Of a DNA stretch of 32,524 bases, positions 23,992-32,189 are shown piece by piece (the stretch's first letter is position 1; each line of letters begins with the position of its first letter). Origin of the DNA: VRUB01 sp046758085 (GTDB taxonomy: Bacteria > Pseudomonadota > Gammaproteobacteria > Acidiferrobacterales > SPGG2). The notes under the pieces were generated by a model. It ran no database searches. It was not told the DNA's origin and was given only the letters and a program-made list of their open reading frames with translations. Position numbers and translations under genes: made by a program. The DNA lies in assembly GCA_046758085.1 (NCBI GenBank), contig JBHHZP010000027.1:1-32524 (forward strand), in the 5' to 3' direction.

Positions 23992-24549
23992 ATGATGAAA
24001 GCGAGCGACAAACGCGAGCGGCTGGTGCGGTCCGCGAAGGACCTGATTCACGAGCACGGTTACAACCAGACCACGCTGGCAGACATCGCCGAGGCCGCGG
24101 CCGTACCGCTGGGCAACGTGTACTACTACTTCAAGACCAAGGAGGAGATCGCGACGGCGGTCATATATGAGCGGGTTCAGGAAATTCGCGGCAAGCTCCG
24201 CGCATGGGACGAGTTGCCAGACCCGCGCCAGCGGCTGATCCGTTTCGTGGACATGGTAGCCCGCCAGCGCCACACCTTGGCCACCAGCGGCTGCGCGATC
24301 GGCAGTCTGTGCCAGGAGCTCAACAAGGAGCGCTCGTCGTTGTCGGAGAAGGCCGACGACATCTTGAACACCCAACTCAATTGGATGACCACGCAATTTC
24401 GATTATTGGGTAAACGCGACGCCACCGACCTCGGCCATGAGCTGATGGCGATGCTGCAGGGAATCAGTCTGCTCGCCAATGCATTGAACAGCCCCAATGT
24501 GGTGAATCGCCAGGTCCGACGGCTAAAGGGCTGGCTGCGGACGCTATAA
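23992..24549 (+). CDS. TetR-family regulator of a redox-enzyme module
   Basis: The 185-residue protein has the TetR helix-turn-helix (TTLADIAEAAAVPLGNVYYYFKTKEEI, about residues 27-53). The ligand-binding part includes SGCAIGSLCQEL, placing Cys101 and Cys107 in a segment that in NemR-like regulators responds to electrophiles. Sensing of electrophiles or oxidants through these cysteines is therefore plausible but unproven. Downstream lie thioredoxin, Old Yellow Enzyme and AhpD-like genes, the kind of targets expected. ATGs at 23992 and 23995 are both possible; no strong ribosome site is present. Confidence 0.86.
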   Translation: MMKASDKRERLVRSAKDLIHEHGYNQTTLADIAEAAAVPLGNVYYYFKTKEEIATAVIYERVQEIRGKLRAWDELPDPRQRLIRFVDMVARQRHTLATSGCAIGSLCQELNKERSSLSEKADDILNTQLNWMTTQFRLLGKRDATDLGHELMAMLQGISLLANALNSPNVVNRQVRRLKGWLRTL

Positions 24550-24726
24550 CTGCCGGCGGCCTCCGAATGGGCGTGAGCCTGCGCGTGGACCGTCACGGCA
24601 GGCGTTACGACCGAGCAAGCCGCCTAGCTAAAGAATCAGGTTGTGCATACAGTTTTCATCGCGCTGCGCGTGGAAAGAATTCTGTATCAAGCGGATTTAA
24701 CTTGCGAAATTAAGGAGAAAGGACTG

Positions 24727-25134
24727 ATGACCCAACAAAATGCGAGCCCGAAACAGCAAGACGGCACCGTTCCTGCTGGCACCGTAGTGGAGCTGACCCG
24801 GACGGACTTCGAGCAGGTTGTCGCGCGACATCCTGTGGTTTTCATTGATTTCTGGGCGCCGTGGTGCGGTCCCTGCAGAACCTTCGCGCCGATCTACAAA
24901 GCCGCCGCAGAAAGGCATCCAGATATTCTCTTCGCGAAGGTGAATGTGAACGAGCAACAGGAATTGGCAGTGAAGTTTGGTATTCGCGCCATCCCCACGT
25001 TGGCCGTGTTCAAAGATCAAGCGGTCGTATTCTCACAGCCCGGCGCCCTGCCATCCGCCGCCCTTGATCAGGTTATCCAACAAATCGTCAACAACGAGCA
25101 AGGACGCGACCATGCAAAGCACGCTAACAGCTAA
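24727..25134 (+). CDS. Thioredoxin with a short N-terminal extension
   Basis: The 135-residue cytoplasmic thioredoxin has the canonical FWAPWCGPC site (Cys47, Cys50), the cis-proline strand RAIPTLAVFKDQ and a polar N-terminal extension of about 20 residues. It reduces protein disulfides. The ATG at 24727 has AAGGAGAAAGGA upstream. The gene overlaps the Old Yellow Enzyme start by 23 bases, so it is probably translated in one operon with it. The gap of 177 bases to tetR may hold a separate promoter. Confidence 0.92.
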   Translation: MTQQNASPKQQDGTVPAGTVVELTRTDFEQVVARHPVVFIDFWAPWCGPCRTFAPIYKAAAERHPDILFAKVNVNEQQELAVKFGIRAIPTLAVFKDQAVVFSQPGALPSAALDQVIQQIVNNEQGRDHAKHANS

Positions 25135-26242
25135 GAATCTTTTCGCACCGGTGCGGCTAGGGCCGTATGAGCTCACAAACCGCATTGTGATGGCACCGAT
25201 GACAAGGAACCGGGCCGGCGCGGGAAACGCACCTAGCGCACTCAATGCGCAGTACTATGCCCAGCGCGCTTCGGCGGGGCTAATCGTGACCGAGGCCTCG
25301 CAGGTGTCGCCTCAGGGCGTGGGTTACCCGGGTACACCCGGGATTCATACCGACCGCCAGGTCGAGGGATGGCGCCTGGTCACCGATGCGGTGCACGAAG
25401 CCGGTGGGCGGATCTTCTTGCAGCTATGGCATGTGGGACGCATCTCCCATCCGTCGCTTCAACCCAATGGCGTGCTCCCCGTGGCGCCTTCGGCCATCCG
25501 GCCGGCCGGCGAGGCGTTCACGCCCCAGGGACTGCAGGCGTTCGTGACCCCAAGGGCGTTGGAGACCAACGAGATCGTCGGCGTCGCCCAGCAGTTCGCC
25601 GAAGGCGCTCGGCGCGCACGCGAGGCCGGGTTCGACGGTGTCGAGATCCACGCCGCAAACGGCTATCTGATCGACCAGTTCCTGCGTGACGGCAGCAACC
25701 ATCGCACGGACCGATATGGCGGTAGCGTCGGGAACCGCGTGCGCTTCTTGCTCGAGGTGACAGAAGCGGTCAGCGTCGTCTGGACTACCGATCGTGTCGG
25801 CGTGCGCATCTCCCCGACCAATCCTTTCAACGACATGAGCGACTCGGATCCGTCCGCCACATTCACTTACGCCGCCAGACGGCTGAACGAGGACGGCTTA
25901 GCTTACCTCCATGTCGTCGAGCCTGTATCACCAAGCCCCTCGGAAGAACAACGCCTGACGCCAAGCTTACGCCAGGCATTCCAGGGTCCGCTTATAGTCA
26001 ACGGTGGCTATGACGCGACCACGGGTCAGGAAGCGATCGCCCGGGGCCAGGCCGACCTCGTGTCCTTTGGTACGCTCTTCCTCGCCAACCCCGACCTTCC
26101 GCGGCGATTGGCAATCGGTGCCGCATTCAACGAACCACATCCGTCCACGTTCTACGGCGGTGATGCGCACGGTTATATCGACTACCCAGCTCTCGACAGT
26201 GCGACGAGCACAGGCCACCTACAACCAGCGATCGCCGGTTGA
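25112..26242 (+). CDS. Old Yellow Enzyme-type alkene reductase (NemA-like)
   Basis: The 376-residue flavoenzyme has the OYE (beta/alpha)8 signatures: NRIVMAPMTRNRA, FLQLWHVGRISHP, and FDGVEIHAANGYLIDQFLRDGSNHRTDRYGGS, whose His-Ala-Ala-Asn pair binds the substrate. It also has the FMN phosphate region PLIVNGGYD...FGTLFLANPDLPRR. It binds FMN and uses NAD(P)H to reduce activated alkenes, nitro esters or maleimide-like electrophiles. The start at 25112 lies inside the end of the thioredoxin gene. The TetR and AhpD-like neighbours suggest an electrophile or oxidant response unit. Confidence 0.93.
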   Translation: MQSTLTAKNLFAPVRLGPYELTNRIVMAPMTRNRAGAGNAPSALNAQYYAQRASAGLIVTEASQVSPQGVGYPGTPGIHTDRQVEGWRLVTDAVHEAGGRIFLQLWHVGRISHPSLQPNGVLPVAPSAIRPAGEAFTPQGLQAFVTPRALETNEIVGVAQQFAEGARRAREAGFDGVEIHAANGYLIDQFLRDGSNHRTDRYGGSVGNRVRFLLEVTEAVSVVWTTDRVGVRISPTNPFNDMSDSDPSATFTYAARRLNEDGLAYLHVVEPVSPSPSEEQRLTPSLRQAFQGPLIVNGGYDATTGQEAIARGQADLVSFGTLFLANPDLPRRLAIGAAFNEPHPSTFYGGDAHGYIDYPALDSATSTGHLQPAIAG

Positions 26243-26278
26243 CAACCGATTGAATCAAAACGCGAAAGGAGAAACAGC

Positions 26279-26878
26279 ATGAGCATGTTCAGCGTACACA
26301 CGGTAGAGTCTGCCCCGCCAAAGGCCAAACCTGCCCTGGCAGCCAGCCAGAAGACTTTCGGTTTTGTGCCTAACCTGCACGCCGTCTTCGCCGAATCACC
26401 GGCGCTGCTGGAGGGCTATAAGAAACTCTCGCAGATCTTCGCCACCTCGAGCCTCAGCCCCGTTGAACAACAAGTGGTCCTGCTGGCGGCCAGTTACGAA
26501 AATAACTGCCACTACTGCATGGCCGCGCACAGCGCCGCCGCCAACATGGCCGGTCTGCCAGCCGAGGAGCTCGATACGCTTCGCAATGGCGCGCCGATGC
26601 CGGACACCAGGCTGGAAGCGCTGCGCCGTTTTACTCAGCGCATCGTGCAGGCCCGTGGCTGGGTTGAGGAAAACGACGTCGATGCCTTTGTGCAGGCTGG
26701 CTATAACAAACAGCAAGTGCTCGAGGTGATCCTGGGTGTTGCCATCAAAACAATGAGTAACTACACCAACCACCTGGCGCATACGCCGCTTGATGATGCG
26801 TTTGGCGCATACGCCTGGCAGAAACCTGGAGCCGCAGACAGCGCCCCGGAGCCCGCATCGTCTGCGCACGCGGGTTAG
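26279..26878 (+). CDS. Carboxymuconolactone decarboxylase/AhpD-like peroxidase
   Basis: The 199-residue protein has the CMD/AhpD motif CHYCMAAH (Cys77, Cys80, His84), a redox-active CxxC with a proton-relay histidine. In AhpD-like enzymes it reduces peroxides or partner thiols. The ATG at 26279 has AAAGGAG upstream and follows the OYE gene after 36 bases, so it closes the tetR-trx-OYE module. Its substrate is unknown. Confidence 0.88.
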   Translation: MSMFSVHTVESAPPKAKPALAASQKTFGFVPNLHAVFAESPALLEGYKKLSQIFATSSLSPVEQQVVLLAASYENNCHYCMAAHSAAANMAGLPAEELDTLRNGAPMPDTRLEALRRFTQRIVQARGWVEENDVDAFVQAGYNKQQVLEVILGVAIKTMSNYTNHLAHTPLDDAFGAYAWQKPGAADSAPEPASSAHAG

Positions 26879-27076
26879 CCGGATATCTTACCGAAGATTT
26901 CTAGAGATCGCAGGAGCGGTACAGGGACCACAGACCGAAGGATCAAAAGATCGTAGCGCAAGCAAACACGTAGACAGTCGCTGGCGGCACGGAAGGCAAT
27001 CATGCCCCTCTGCGCTGTCAGCGCAGTCCGCACTGAGTTGTTATGATTTCCAAGTTAGGCATTTGCGATGCACGCT

Positions 27077-27088
27077 TTATCCGGATAA
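27077..27088. promoter_or_regulatory. 12-bp perfect palindrome upstream of the DUF427 gene
   Basis: TTATCCGGATAA at 27077-27088 is a perfect palindrome 24 bases before the DUF427 ATG. A weak promoter (TTGCGA at 27063-27068, TAAGAA at 27086-27091, 17-base spacer) would place it between -35 and -10. The binding protein is unknown. A small GC hairpin (27010-27026) ends the preceding AhpD-like region. Confidence 0.3.
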
Positions 27089-27112
27089 GAAATTTTTGCA
27101 GAGGTGAGAAAC

Positions 27113-27394
27113 ATGAGAGCCAGTTGGAATAACGTAACGTTAGCAGATAGCGATGACACCATCGTGATCGAGGGTAATCACTACTTTCCGCCTGGATCGG
27201 TGAAACAGGAATACTTAGTACAAAGCGATACGCATACCTTCTGTCCCTGGAAGGGACAGGCAAGTTACTATCACATCATCGTCGATGGTAAAAGGAATGA
27301 CAGCGCGGCATGGTATTATCCCGATCCCAAGGACGCTGCAAAAGAAATCAAGAACTACATCGCGTTCTGGAAAGGCGTGGAAGTTATTGCCTAG
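27113..27394 (+). CDS. DUF427 domain protein
   Basis: The 93-residue protein matches DUF427: RASWNNVTLADSDDTIVIEGNHYFPP, FCPWKGQASYYHI (the typical CPWKG...Y core) and AAWYYPDPKDAAKEIKNYIAFW at the end. The family is a small beta-rich domain found in many bacteria; its function is not settled. GAGGTGAG lies upstream of the ATG at 27113; a GTG nine bases earlier is the alternative. It ends 22 bases from the convergent metalloprotease-like gene. Confidence 0.9.
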   Translation: MRASWNNVTLADSDDTIVIEGNHYFPPGSVKQEYLVQSDTHTFCPWKGQASYYHIIVDGKRNDSAAWYYPDPKDAAKEIKNYIAFWKGVEVIA

Positions 27395-27416
27395 TCCAGT
27401 AAAGAAACGCGGTCTA

Positions 27417-28208
27417 TTACCAGTTGATTTCGGCTGCAGTTCTCGGTCCGATCACGCAGTACTCCAGGCTTTCCGGTATCTCCGCCGAGCCTACTGACAG
27501 CGGGATGCGTCCCGCCATAATCTCAGCCGCGTCCTGCGGATACAGCGGCTCCCGCTCCGGGTCGGCAAAGCCTTCGGGGAAGATCGGGTGTCCATCACTA
27601 TGATACTTGTCTGTCGCTCCCACGGTGTGCAGCAGCTCGTGCGCGATAATGATGTTGTTCTGGGCGGTTTGCTCTGGAATGGCGAACGCATGTACGACCC
27701 CGATCATTCCCTTTTGTAACCCGAAGGAATGTGCAAGCGGTTGATTTCGACTTGCCTCGTGATAAAGCACGAATATTCGCGTGTGGGCGAAACCCAGACC
27801 GAAAGTGGACAGATTCTGATAGACCCAGTATCGCAGCCTCAGGCTCCAGTAGATTACAGCCAGCTTGTTTGCCCGTGGGCCCGGTCGCGACGGTGGTCGA
27901 CTTTCGATCTCGGGCCCTAAGGCGATCACCATGGGTGGTTGGATCGCGAGCCCATGAAATTGCGCTTCGTTTTCTAGAAACTCAGCGATGGCCACGAAGT
28001 CTGTCAATGTAAGGCCGCGAATGTACTCGGAGACGGCAACAGATCCTGCCGCATTGATCGGGTAGAGGGTTACGCGTAAGGGCTGTTTCCAACTCGCGGC
28101 GCTGTAACGCTGAACGACGGTCCCGCCGGCAACCAATACAAGGACGAGCAAAAGAACTGAAATACGTAGTCGACGAACGTTAGGAAAACGACGGTGCGGT
28201 TTCGCCAT
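27417..28208 (-). CDS. Membrane-anchored putative zinc metalloprotease
   Basis: The 263-residue protein starts with a basic segment and one transmembrane helix (ISVLLLVLVLVAGGTVV, about residues 16-32), so the rest is probably periplasmic. It has HELLHTVGATDKY (HExxH at 190-194), a plausible zinc-binding and catalytic site near the C-terminus. The third ligand may be His or Glu in the following segment. No well-characterised family is recognised. Its substrate is unknown. It is convergent with DUF427. Confidence 0.65.
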   Translation of the reverse strand: MAKPHRRFPNVRRLRISVLLLVLVLVAGGTVVQRYSAASWKQPLRVTLYPINAAGSVAVSEYIRGLTLTDFVAIAEFLENEAQFHGLAIQPPMVIALGPEIESRPPSRPGPRANKLAVIYWSLRLRYWVYQNLSTFGLGFAHTRIFVLYHEASRNQPLAHSFGLQKGMIGVVHAFAIPEQTAQNNIIIAHELLHTVGATDKYHSDGHPIFPEGFADPEREPLYPQDAAEIMAGRIPLSVGSAEIPESLEYCVIGPRTAAEINW

Positions 28209-28336
28209 AGCAGGGCTGTCGCGCGGTCAGCAGCTTCCTAGGGAGTGAGGGGCTGTTGGCTACTGCCGCGAACGGACACCGTTCCCGTAACCGCTCGCGG
28301 GCCTGACAAGCACAAATGCGGATCGCGGTAACAATA

Positions 28337-28747
28337 TCAATCCTTCGCGCTTTTTAGCATTTGCTTGAGATCGGCGAACGGCTTGAAAGTAGCATCCTGA
28401 TTCGGTGTGTCGCCGGACCCCGATTCCAGCCCGCCGGCCTCATCGACGTAACGAGCATGCTCGTTCTCGTGACAATAGGTGCATAGAAGCTCCCAGTTGC
28501 TGCCGTCCGGCGGGTTGTTGTCGTGGTCGTGGTCCCTGTGATGCACGGTGAGCTCATGCACGTTGTCGCGGTTAAACTCGCGACCGCAGCGAGTGCAGAC
28601 CCAAGGATAGAGCTTCAAGGCTTGCTCGCGATAACCCTGCATACGCGCATCGCGCTCCTTTAACGTCTGGGCAACAACCTGGTCGAGCTTGACTTGGTCG
28701 GGACTGGCCCCTGCTCGCTTGCGGGGGGCGGACATCTTGAGCGCCAT
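28337..28747 (-). CDS. yajD: YajD-family HNH nuclease
   Basis: The 136-residue protein has an HNH domain: CTRCGREF (first zinc CxxC at 51-54), HELTVHHRDHDHDNNP (catalytic His-His region) and LLCTYCHENEH (second CxxC and final His). Length and order match YajD-type putative nucleases. The nucleic-acid target is unknown. The leader, about 28750-28918, is A/T-rich in part (TCTATCTATATATCTATTC at about 28806-28825) and may hold its promoter. No restriction partner is adjacent. Confidence 0.88.
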   Translation of the reverse strand: MALKMSAPRKRAGASPDQVKLDQVVAQTLKERDARMQGYREQALKLYPWVCTRCGREFNRDNVHELTVHHRDHDHDNNPPDGSNWELLCTYCHENEHARYVDEAGGLESGSGDTPNQDATFKPFADLKQMLKSAKD

Positions 28748-28918
28748 GGTGTGCTCCTTGGAAGTCGGTCGATGGGTCTGGAGACGAAGAATGCGCGGGT
28801 TGCCTCTATCTATATATCTATTCTAGTCCTTTAGGGCTGGATCAGAAGCGTAACGACTATAAATTTTAGGCATATTATTCAAGACGTTGTAGTCACTCCG
28901 ATTGCGGCGTTAGGCTGA

Positions 28919-29344
28919 TTAGGCGTCATTCTCGGTGAGCGGGCGGCGCATTCGCTTGGCCTCGCTGCGGCGGCGCTTGGCCTCCAGGCGTCGGCGCTTG
29001 GCCGCAAGCGTCGGCTTGGTCTGGCGCCGCGGCTTGGGCTTCACCGCGGCCCTGCGGATCAGTGCAATCAGCCGGTCGATGGCATCTTGCCGGTTTCGCT
29101 CCTGTGTTCGAAAGCGCCGGGCGTCTATAACCAGTACGTCGCCTCGTGTCATGCGCTGGCCAGCCAGCCGCACTAACCGCTCCCGCACCTCGGGCGGCAA
29201 AGATGCACAGCGCGCGACGTTAAAGCGCAGTTGCACTGCCGTCGCCACTTTATTGACGTTCTGTCCCCCGGGTCCCGAGGCGCGCACGAACTGCCAGCGA
29301 ATCTCGTTCTCGGCAATCACGATGCTGCGTGTGGCACGTATCAT
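28919..29344 (-). CDS. arfB: ArfB (YaeJ) ribosome-rescue peptidyl-tRNA hydrolase
   Basis: ArfB frees ribosomes stalled at the end of broken mRNA by hydrolysing the peptidyl-tRNA. The 141-residue protein has the catalytic GGQ motif (ASGPGGQNVNK, Gly26-Gln28). It ends in a long basic tail rich in Lys and Arg (about residues 100-141), which in ArfB enters the empty mRNA channel. That tail distinguishes it from release factors 1 and 2. It is a single gene with a start at 29344. Confidence 0.93.
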   Translation of the reverse strand: MIRATRSIVIAENEIRWQFVRASGPGGQNVNKVATAVQLRFNVARCASLPPEVRERLVRLAGQRMTRGDVLVIDARRFRTQERNRQDAIDRLIALIRRAAVKPKPRRQTKPTLAAKRRRLEAKRRRSEAKRMRRPLTENDA

Positions 29345-29478
29345 GGCCCTACTTTATACCAGGTGATGCCGACCCGTACCGCCCAACGCGCCTGCCACCA
29401 CCCATCTCCCCCGCCGCTGCTCCCTTCCTTCCGTATTGCCCGCCAAGCCGCGACCTCCCCCGGCATGTGACGTTTCAC

Positions 29479-29508
29479 TTGTGATCCAGGCAGCACTGGA
29501 TGTATAAA
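29479..29508 (+). promoter_or_regulatory. Predicted DUF4389 gene promoter with a dyad in the spacer
   Basis: TTGTGA (29479-29484) and TATAAA (29503-29508) are separated by 18 bases. The spacer contains ATCCAG-gcagca-CTGGAT (29484-29501), a perfect 6-bp dyad. This may be a repressor site; it is inferred from sequence only. Confidence 0.4.
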
Positions 29509-29552
29509 ACGAGACTCTGGTTACTGTCTGGCGCCCACCATGGGGAGGTTCA

Positions 29553-29927
29553 ATGGACACCACGCTGAAATCGAACATTAGCCAGCGCACGACTTGGGTG
29601 CGCGGGCTGTTCATGGTGCTGTTTGGCGTGATCTACAGCGTGGCCGAGCTGGTGCTGGTTGCCGTGGTGGTATTCCAGTTTGGATCGACCCTGCTTACCG
29701 GCAAACCCAATCAGCGGCTCCTTGGCTTCGGTCAGAGTTTGAGTACATTTTTCTACCAAGTGCTGGCTTACCTGACTTATATCACCGAGGAGAAGCCCTT
29801 TCCGTTTTCATCCTGGCCCGCGGGCAAGCCGGGTAACCACACGGCGGCACAAGAAAAATCAAACGAGCCCGCTGCTAAGCCCGCCGGGGCAAAATCGAAG
29901 CGTAAGCTGCCCGACCCGGAGAAGTAG
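29553..29927 (+). CDS. DUF4389 membrane protein
   Basis: The 124-residue protein fits DUF4389: TTWVRGLFMVLFGVIYSVAELV forms the first helix, VLVAVVVFQFGSTLLTG the second, and NQRLLGFGQSLSTFFYQVLAYLTYITEEKPFPF a third amphipathic or membrane segment. The C-terminus is polar and Pro/Lys-rich. The function is unknown. GGGGAGG precedes the ATG at 29553 and supports the start. Confidence 0.88.
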   Translation: MDTTLKSNISQRTTWVRGLFMVLFGVIYSVAELVLVAVVVFQFGSTLLTGKPNQRLLGFGQSLSTFFYQVLAYLTYITEEKPFPFSSWPAGKPGNHTAAQEKSNEPAAKPAGAKSKRKLPDPEK

Positions 29928-29949
29928 CGCCCGGCCGCACAGACGACCG

Positions 29950-30432
29950 TTATTTGATCGCCGCGACCCGCCCACCGGTCATTTTTCGAAGATCGGACGG
30001 GGTCAGCTTGAAGAGCGCGTGCGGGGTACCGGCGGCCGCCCAGATTTCGGCGTGTTGCAAGAGGTCTTCATCGATGAACACCTCTATTGACTCCGCATGG
30101 CACGTCGGCGGGATTCCGCCGATCACGAAGCCGGTGCGTTCGCGCGTGAAATCGGCATTCGCTTTTTCTACGGGCTCGGCGACGAGCTCGCCTAGCTTGG
30201 CTTCATCGACCCGATTCGCGCCGCTGGCAATGACAAGAATCGCTTTGTCCGTTCGCCTTCCTTTGAACACTAGGGACTTGGCAATTTGTGCGACCGCACA
30301 CCCGATGGCTTGCGCGGCCTGTGGCGCCGTGCGTGTGGCGTCCGGCAATTCCACGACCTCGCACTGAAATCCCCGCGCGATCAGGGCAGTCTGAAACTTT
30401 CTCGCGCTCGGGCGTAACTTGTGTGACATCAA
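29950..30432 (-). CDS. YbaK/EbsC-family aminoacyl-tRNA deacylase-like protein
   Basis: The 160-residue protein has the YbaK/ProX fold signature: AAQAIGCAVAQIAKSLVFKG (with the conserved Lys region), AILVIASGANRVDEAKL, and GFVIGGIPPTCHAESIEVFIDEDLL. These proteins hydrolyse mischarged tRNA such as Cys-tRNA(Pro) or Ala-tRNA(Pro); which amino acid is handled cannot be told. The start is Met1 at 30432 or Met2 three bases later. Confidence 0.9.
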   Translation of the reverse strand: MMSHKLRPSARKFQTALIARGFQCEVVELPDATRTAPQAAQAIGCAVAQIAKSLVFKGRRTDKAILVIASGANRVDEAKLGELVAEPVEKANADFTRERTGFVIGGIPPTCHAESIEVFIDEDLLQHAEIWAAAGTPHALFKLTPSDLRKMTGGRVAAIK

Positions 30433-30659
30433 CAGGATTCGGCGTTCACAAGCGTAGGTCCCCCGCGCGTCGTGACACTCGGCGGCGGCCTGGGGCGCGC
30501 CCCAAGCTTAGCAGGATGGCGCCACAAGATCGATTATGCAACGGGGCTGCCGGTGGCGAAATTCCGCGGAAATCCAGCTATTTTGGAACCTGCTTCCACG
30601 CCCACGGGGGTCAAGCTGGCGCGCGCTCAAGCTGTATGATACGGTGAAATATCTGAACC

Positions 30660-30866
30660 ATGCTTAACGAAGAAACCCAAGCCCTGCAGGCAAGGATCAA
30701 GGAGCTGCAGATCGAGCACCGGGACCTCGACGACGTCATCGCCAGGCTGTCCAAAGAAGTCTACGTCGACCAGCTGCAGCTCAGGCGCCTTAAAAAGCGC
30801 AAGCTACAGCTCAAAGACATAATTGAAAGGCTCAGAAGCAAGCTCATTCCTGACCTGGATGCCTAG
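30660..30866 (+). CDS. DUF465/YdcH-family small coiled-coil protein
   Basis: The 68-residue protein is a helical hairpin with two heptad-rich segments: EETQALQARIKELQIEHRDLDDVIARL and VDQLQLRRLKKRKLQLKDIIERL. It carries the DUF465 core H-x-x-L-D and L-K-K-x-K-L-x-L-K-D. It is cytoplasmic and its function is unknown. It ends 47 bases from the convergent PLP enzyme gene. Confidence 0.9.
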   Translation: MLNEETQALQARIKELQIEHRDLDDVIARLSKEVYVDQLQLRRLKKRKLQLKDIIERLRSKLIPDLDA

Positions 30867-30913
30867 AAACCAACTGCGGGTCGTCTCTGGCTACCGCAGC
30901 CGATCTCCCGCCC

Positions 30914-32071
30914 TCAGGCCTTCAACGCCCGGTCAAGATCCGCTATCAGGTCCGCGGTACTCTCGATGCCAACGGAAACCCTGATAAGGCTGTCGGCGAT
31001 TCCGAGCCGGTGACGCTCGGCAGCCGAGAGCCCGGCGTGCGAGGTGGTGGCGGGGAGCGTGACGAGCGTTTCCACGCCCCCTAGGCTCGGGGCCACAATC
31101 GGTATGGTAACACCCTGCATGAATCGCTGCGCAGCCTCGCGACCACCCTCGGGCTCGAAGCTCAGCATGCCGCTGCAGCCGTCGAACAGCTCACGCGCCC
31201 GCCCATGGCCCGCGTGGCTTTCGAGACCGGGGTAGTTCACTTGCTTAACGGCGCGATGTTCGTTCAGGAATCTTGCCAGCGCCAATGCGCTGTCGTTCTG
31301 GTATCGCACCCTGAGCGCGAGCGTCTTCATACCCCGGTGGAGCAGGTAGCACGCATGCGGATCGAGCGAGCCGCCCAGGTGATCGAGCCGATGCTTAATT
31401 CTTTCCACCAACTCAGCGCGCCCGATAATCGCGCCCGCCACTATGTCGGTATGACCATTGAGGTACTTGGTAGCGCTGTGCAGTGAGAGATCAAATCCCC
31501 ACTCGCTTGGACGAAAGTTCACGGGACTGGCAAACGTATTATCCACCAAAGATACGAGGCCGTGCTCTTTAGCAAAGCGTGTGACGGCTTGCAGGTCCGC
31601 GACCTGTAGCAATGGGTTACTCATTGCCTCGACATAAATCGCCTTGGTATTGGGCTGCAGCTTCGACTTCCAGCTTTCGGGCGCATTACTATCGATCAGG
31701 TCGAACGAAATTCCAAATGAGGGTAAGTCCTTCGTGATCAGGTCGTACGTACCCCCGTATAAGCAGTCCTGCGCCAGCACGTGATCTCCCGAGGAAAGCA
31801 AGGTCAACAGCGACGTAGAAATGGCCGCCATGCCGCTGGTCGCGACCACGGCGGCTTCGGCATTTTCCAGCGCCGCGAGCTTGTTGTGCAGAACAACGTG
31901 ATTAGGCGTGTTATTCAGGCGAATGTACTTGATCTCATGGTAGCTGCTCTGACCCTCGTACTCGAAAGTCGAGGACTGAAAAATAGGCATACTGACCGCA
32001 CCGCTCGGACGCGGCCGGGGCTCGCCCGCGTGAATCAGCTTGGTCTCGATATGCGTGCGATTTGCGGTCAT
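30914..32071 (-). CDS. Cys/Met-metabolism PLP-dependent enzyme (cystathionine lyase/synthase type)
   Basis: The 386-residue enzyme belongs to the Cys/Met metabolism PLP family. The PLP lysine is Lys202 in SLHSATKYLNGHTD. The phosphate-binding tyrosine and arginine are in YIRLNNTPN (Tyr49, Arg51). ATSGMAAIS and LVDNTFASPVN are also typical. It could be cystathionine gamma-synthase, gamma- or beta-lyase, or methionine gamma-lyase; the exact reaction cannot be fixed. The start ATG at 32071 has AAAGGAC upstream; an in-frame upstream extension of 18 codons is unlikely. It may supply or remove reduced sulfur. Confidence 0.9.
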   Translation of the reverse strand: MTANRTHIETKLIHAGEPRPRPSGAVSMPIFQSSTFEYEGQSSYHEIKYIRLNNTPNHVVLHNKLAALENAEAAVVATSGMAAISTSLLTLLSSGDHVLAQDCLYGGTYDLITKDLPSFGISFDLIDSNAPESWKSKLQPNTKAIYVEAMSNPLLQVADLQAVTRFAKEHGLVSLVDNTFASPVNFRPSEWGFDLSLHSATKYLNGHTDIVAGAIIGRAELVERIKHRLDHLGGSLDPHACYLLHRGMKTLALRVRYQNDSALALARFLNEHRAVKQVNYPGLESHAGHGRARELFDGCSGMLSFEPEGGREAAQRFMQGVTIPIVAPSLGGVETLVTLPATTSHAGLSAAERHRLGIADSLIRVSVGIESTADLIADLDRALKA

Positions 32072-32189
32072 GATCGATTGTCCTTTTTTCTCGATAGCCA
32101 GTAAGTCGGGCGCTCCCCGGTCCATTTCCCGGCGAGCGTGAGTTGCAAACGATCTTTAAACATCTCTGCGGCAGATCGAGTTGCCGTTA

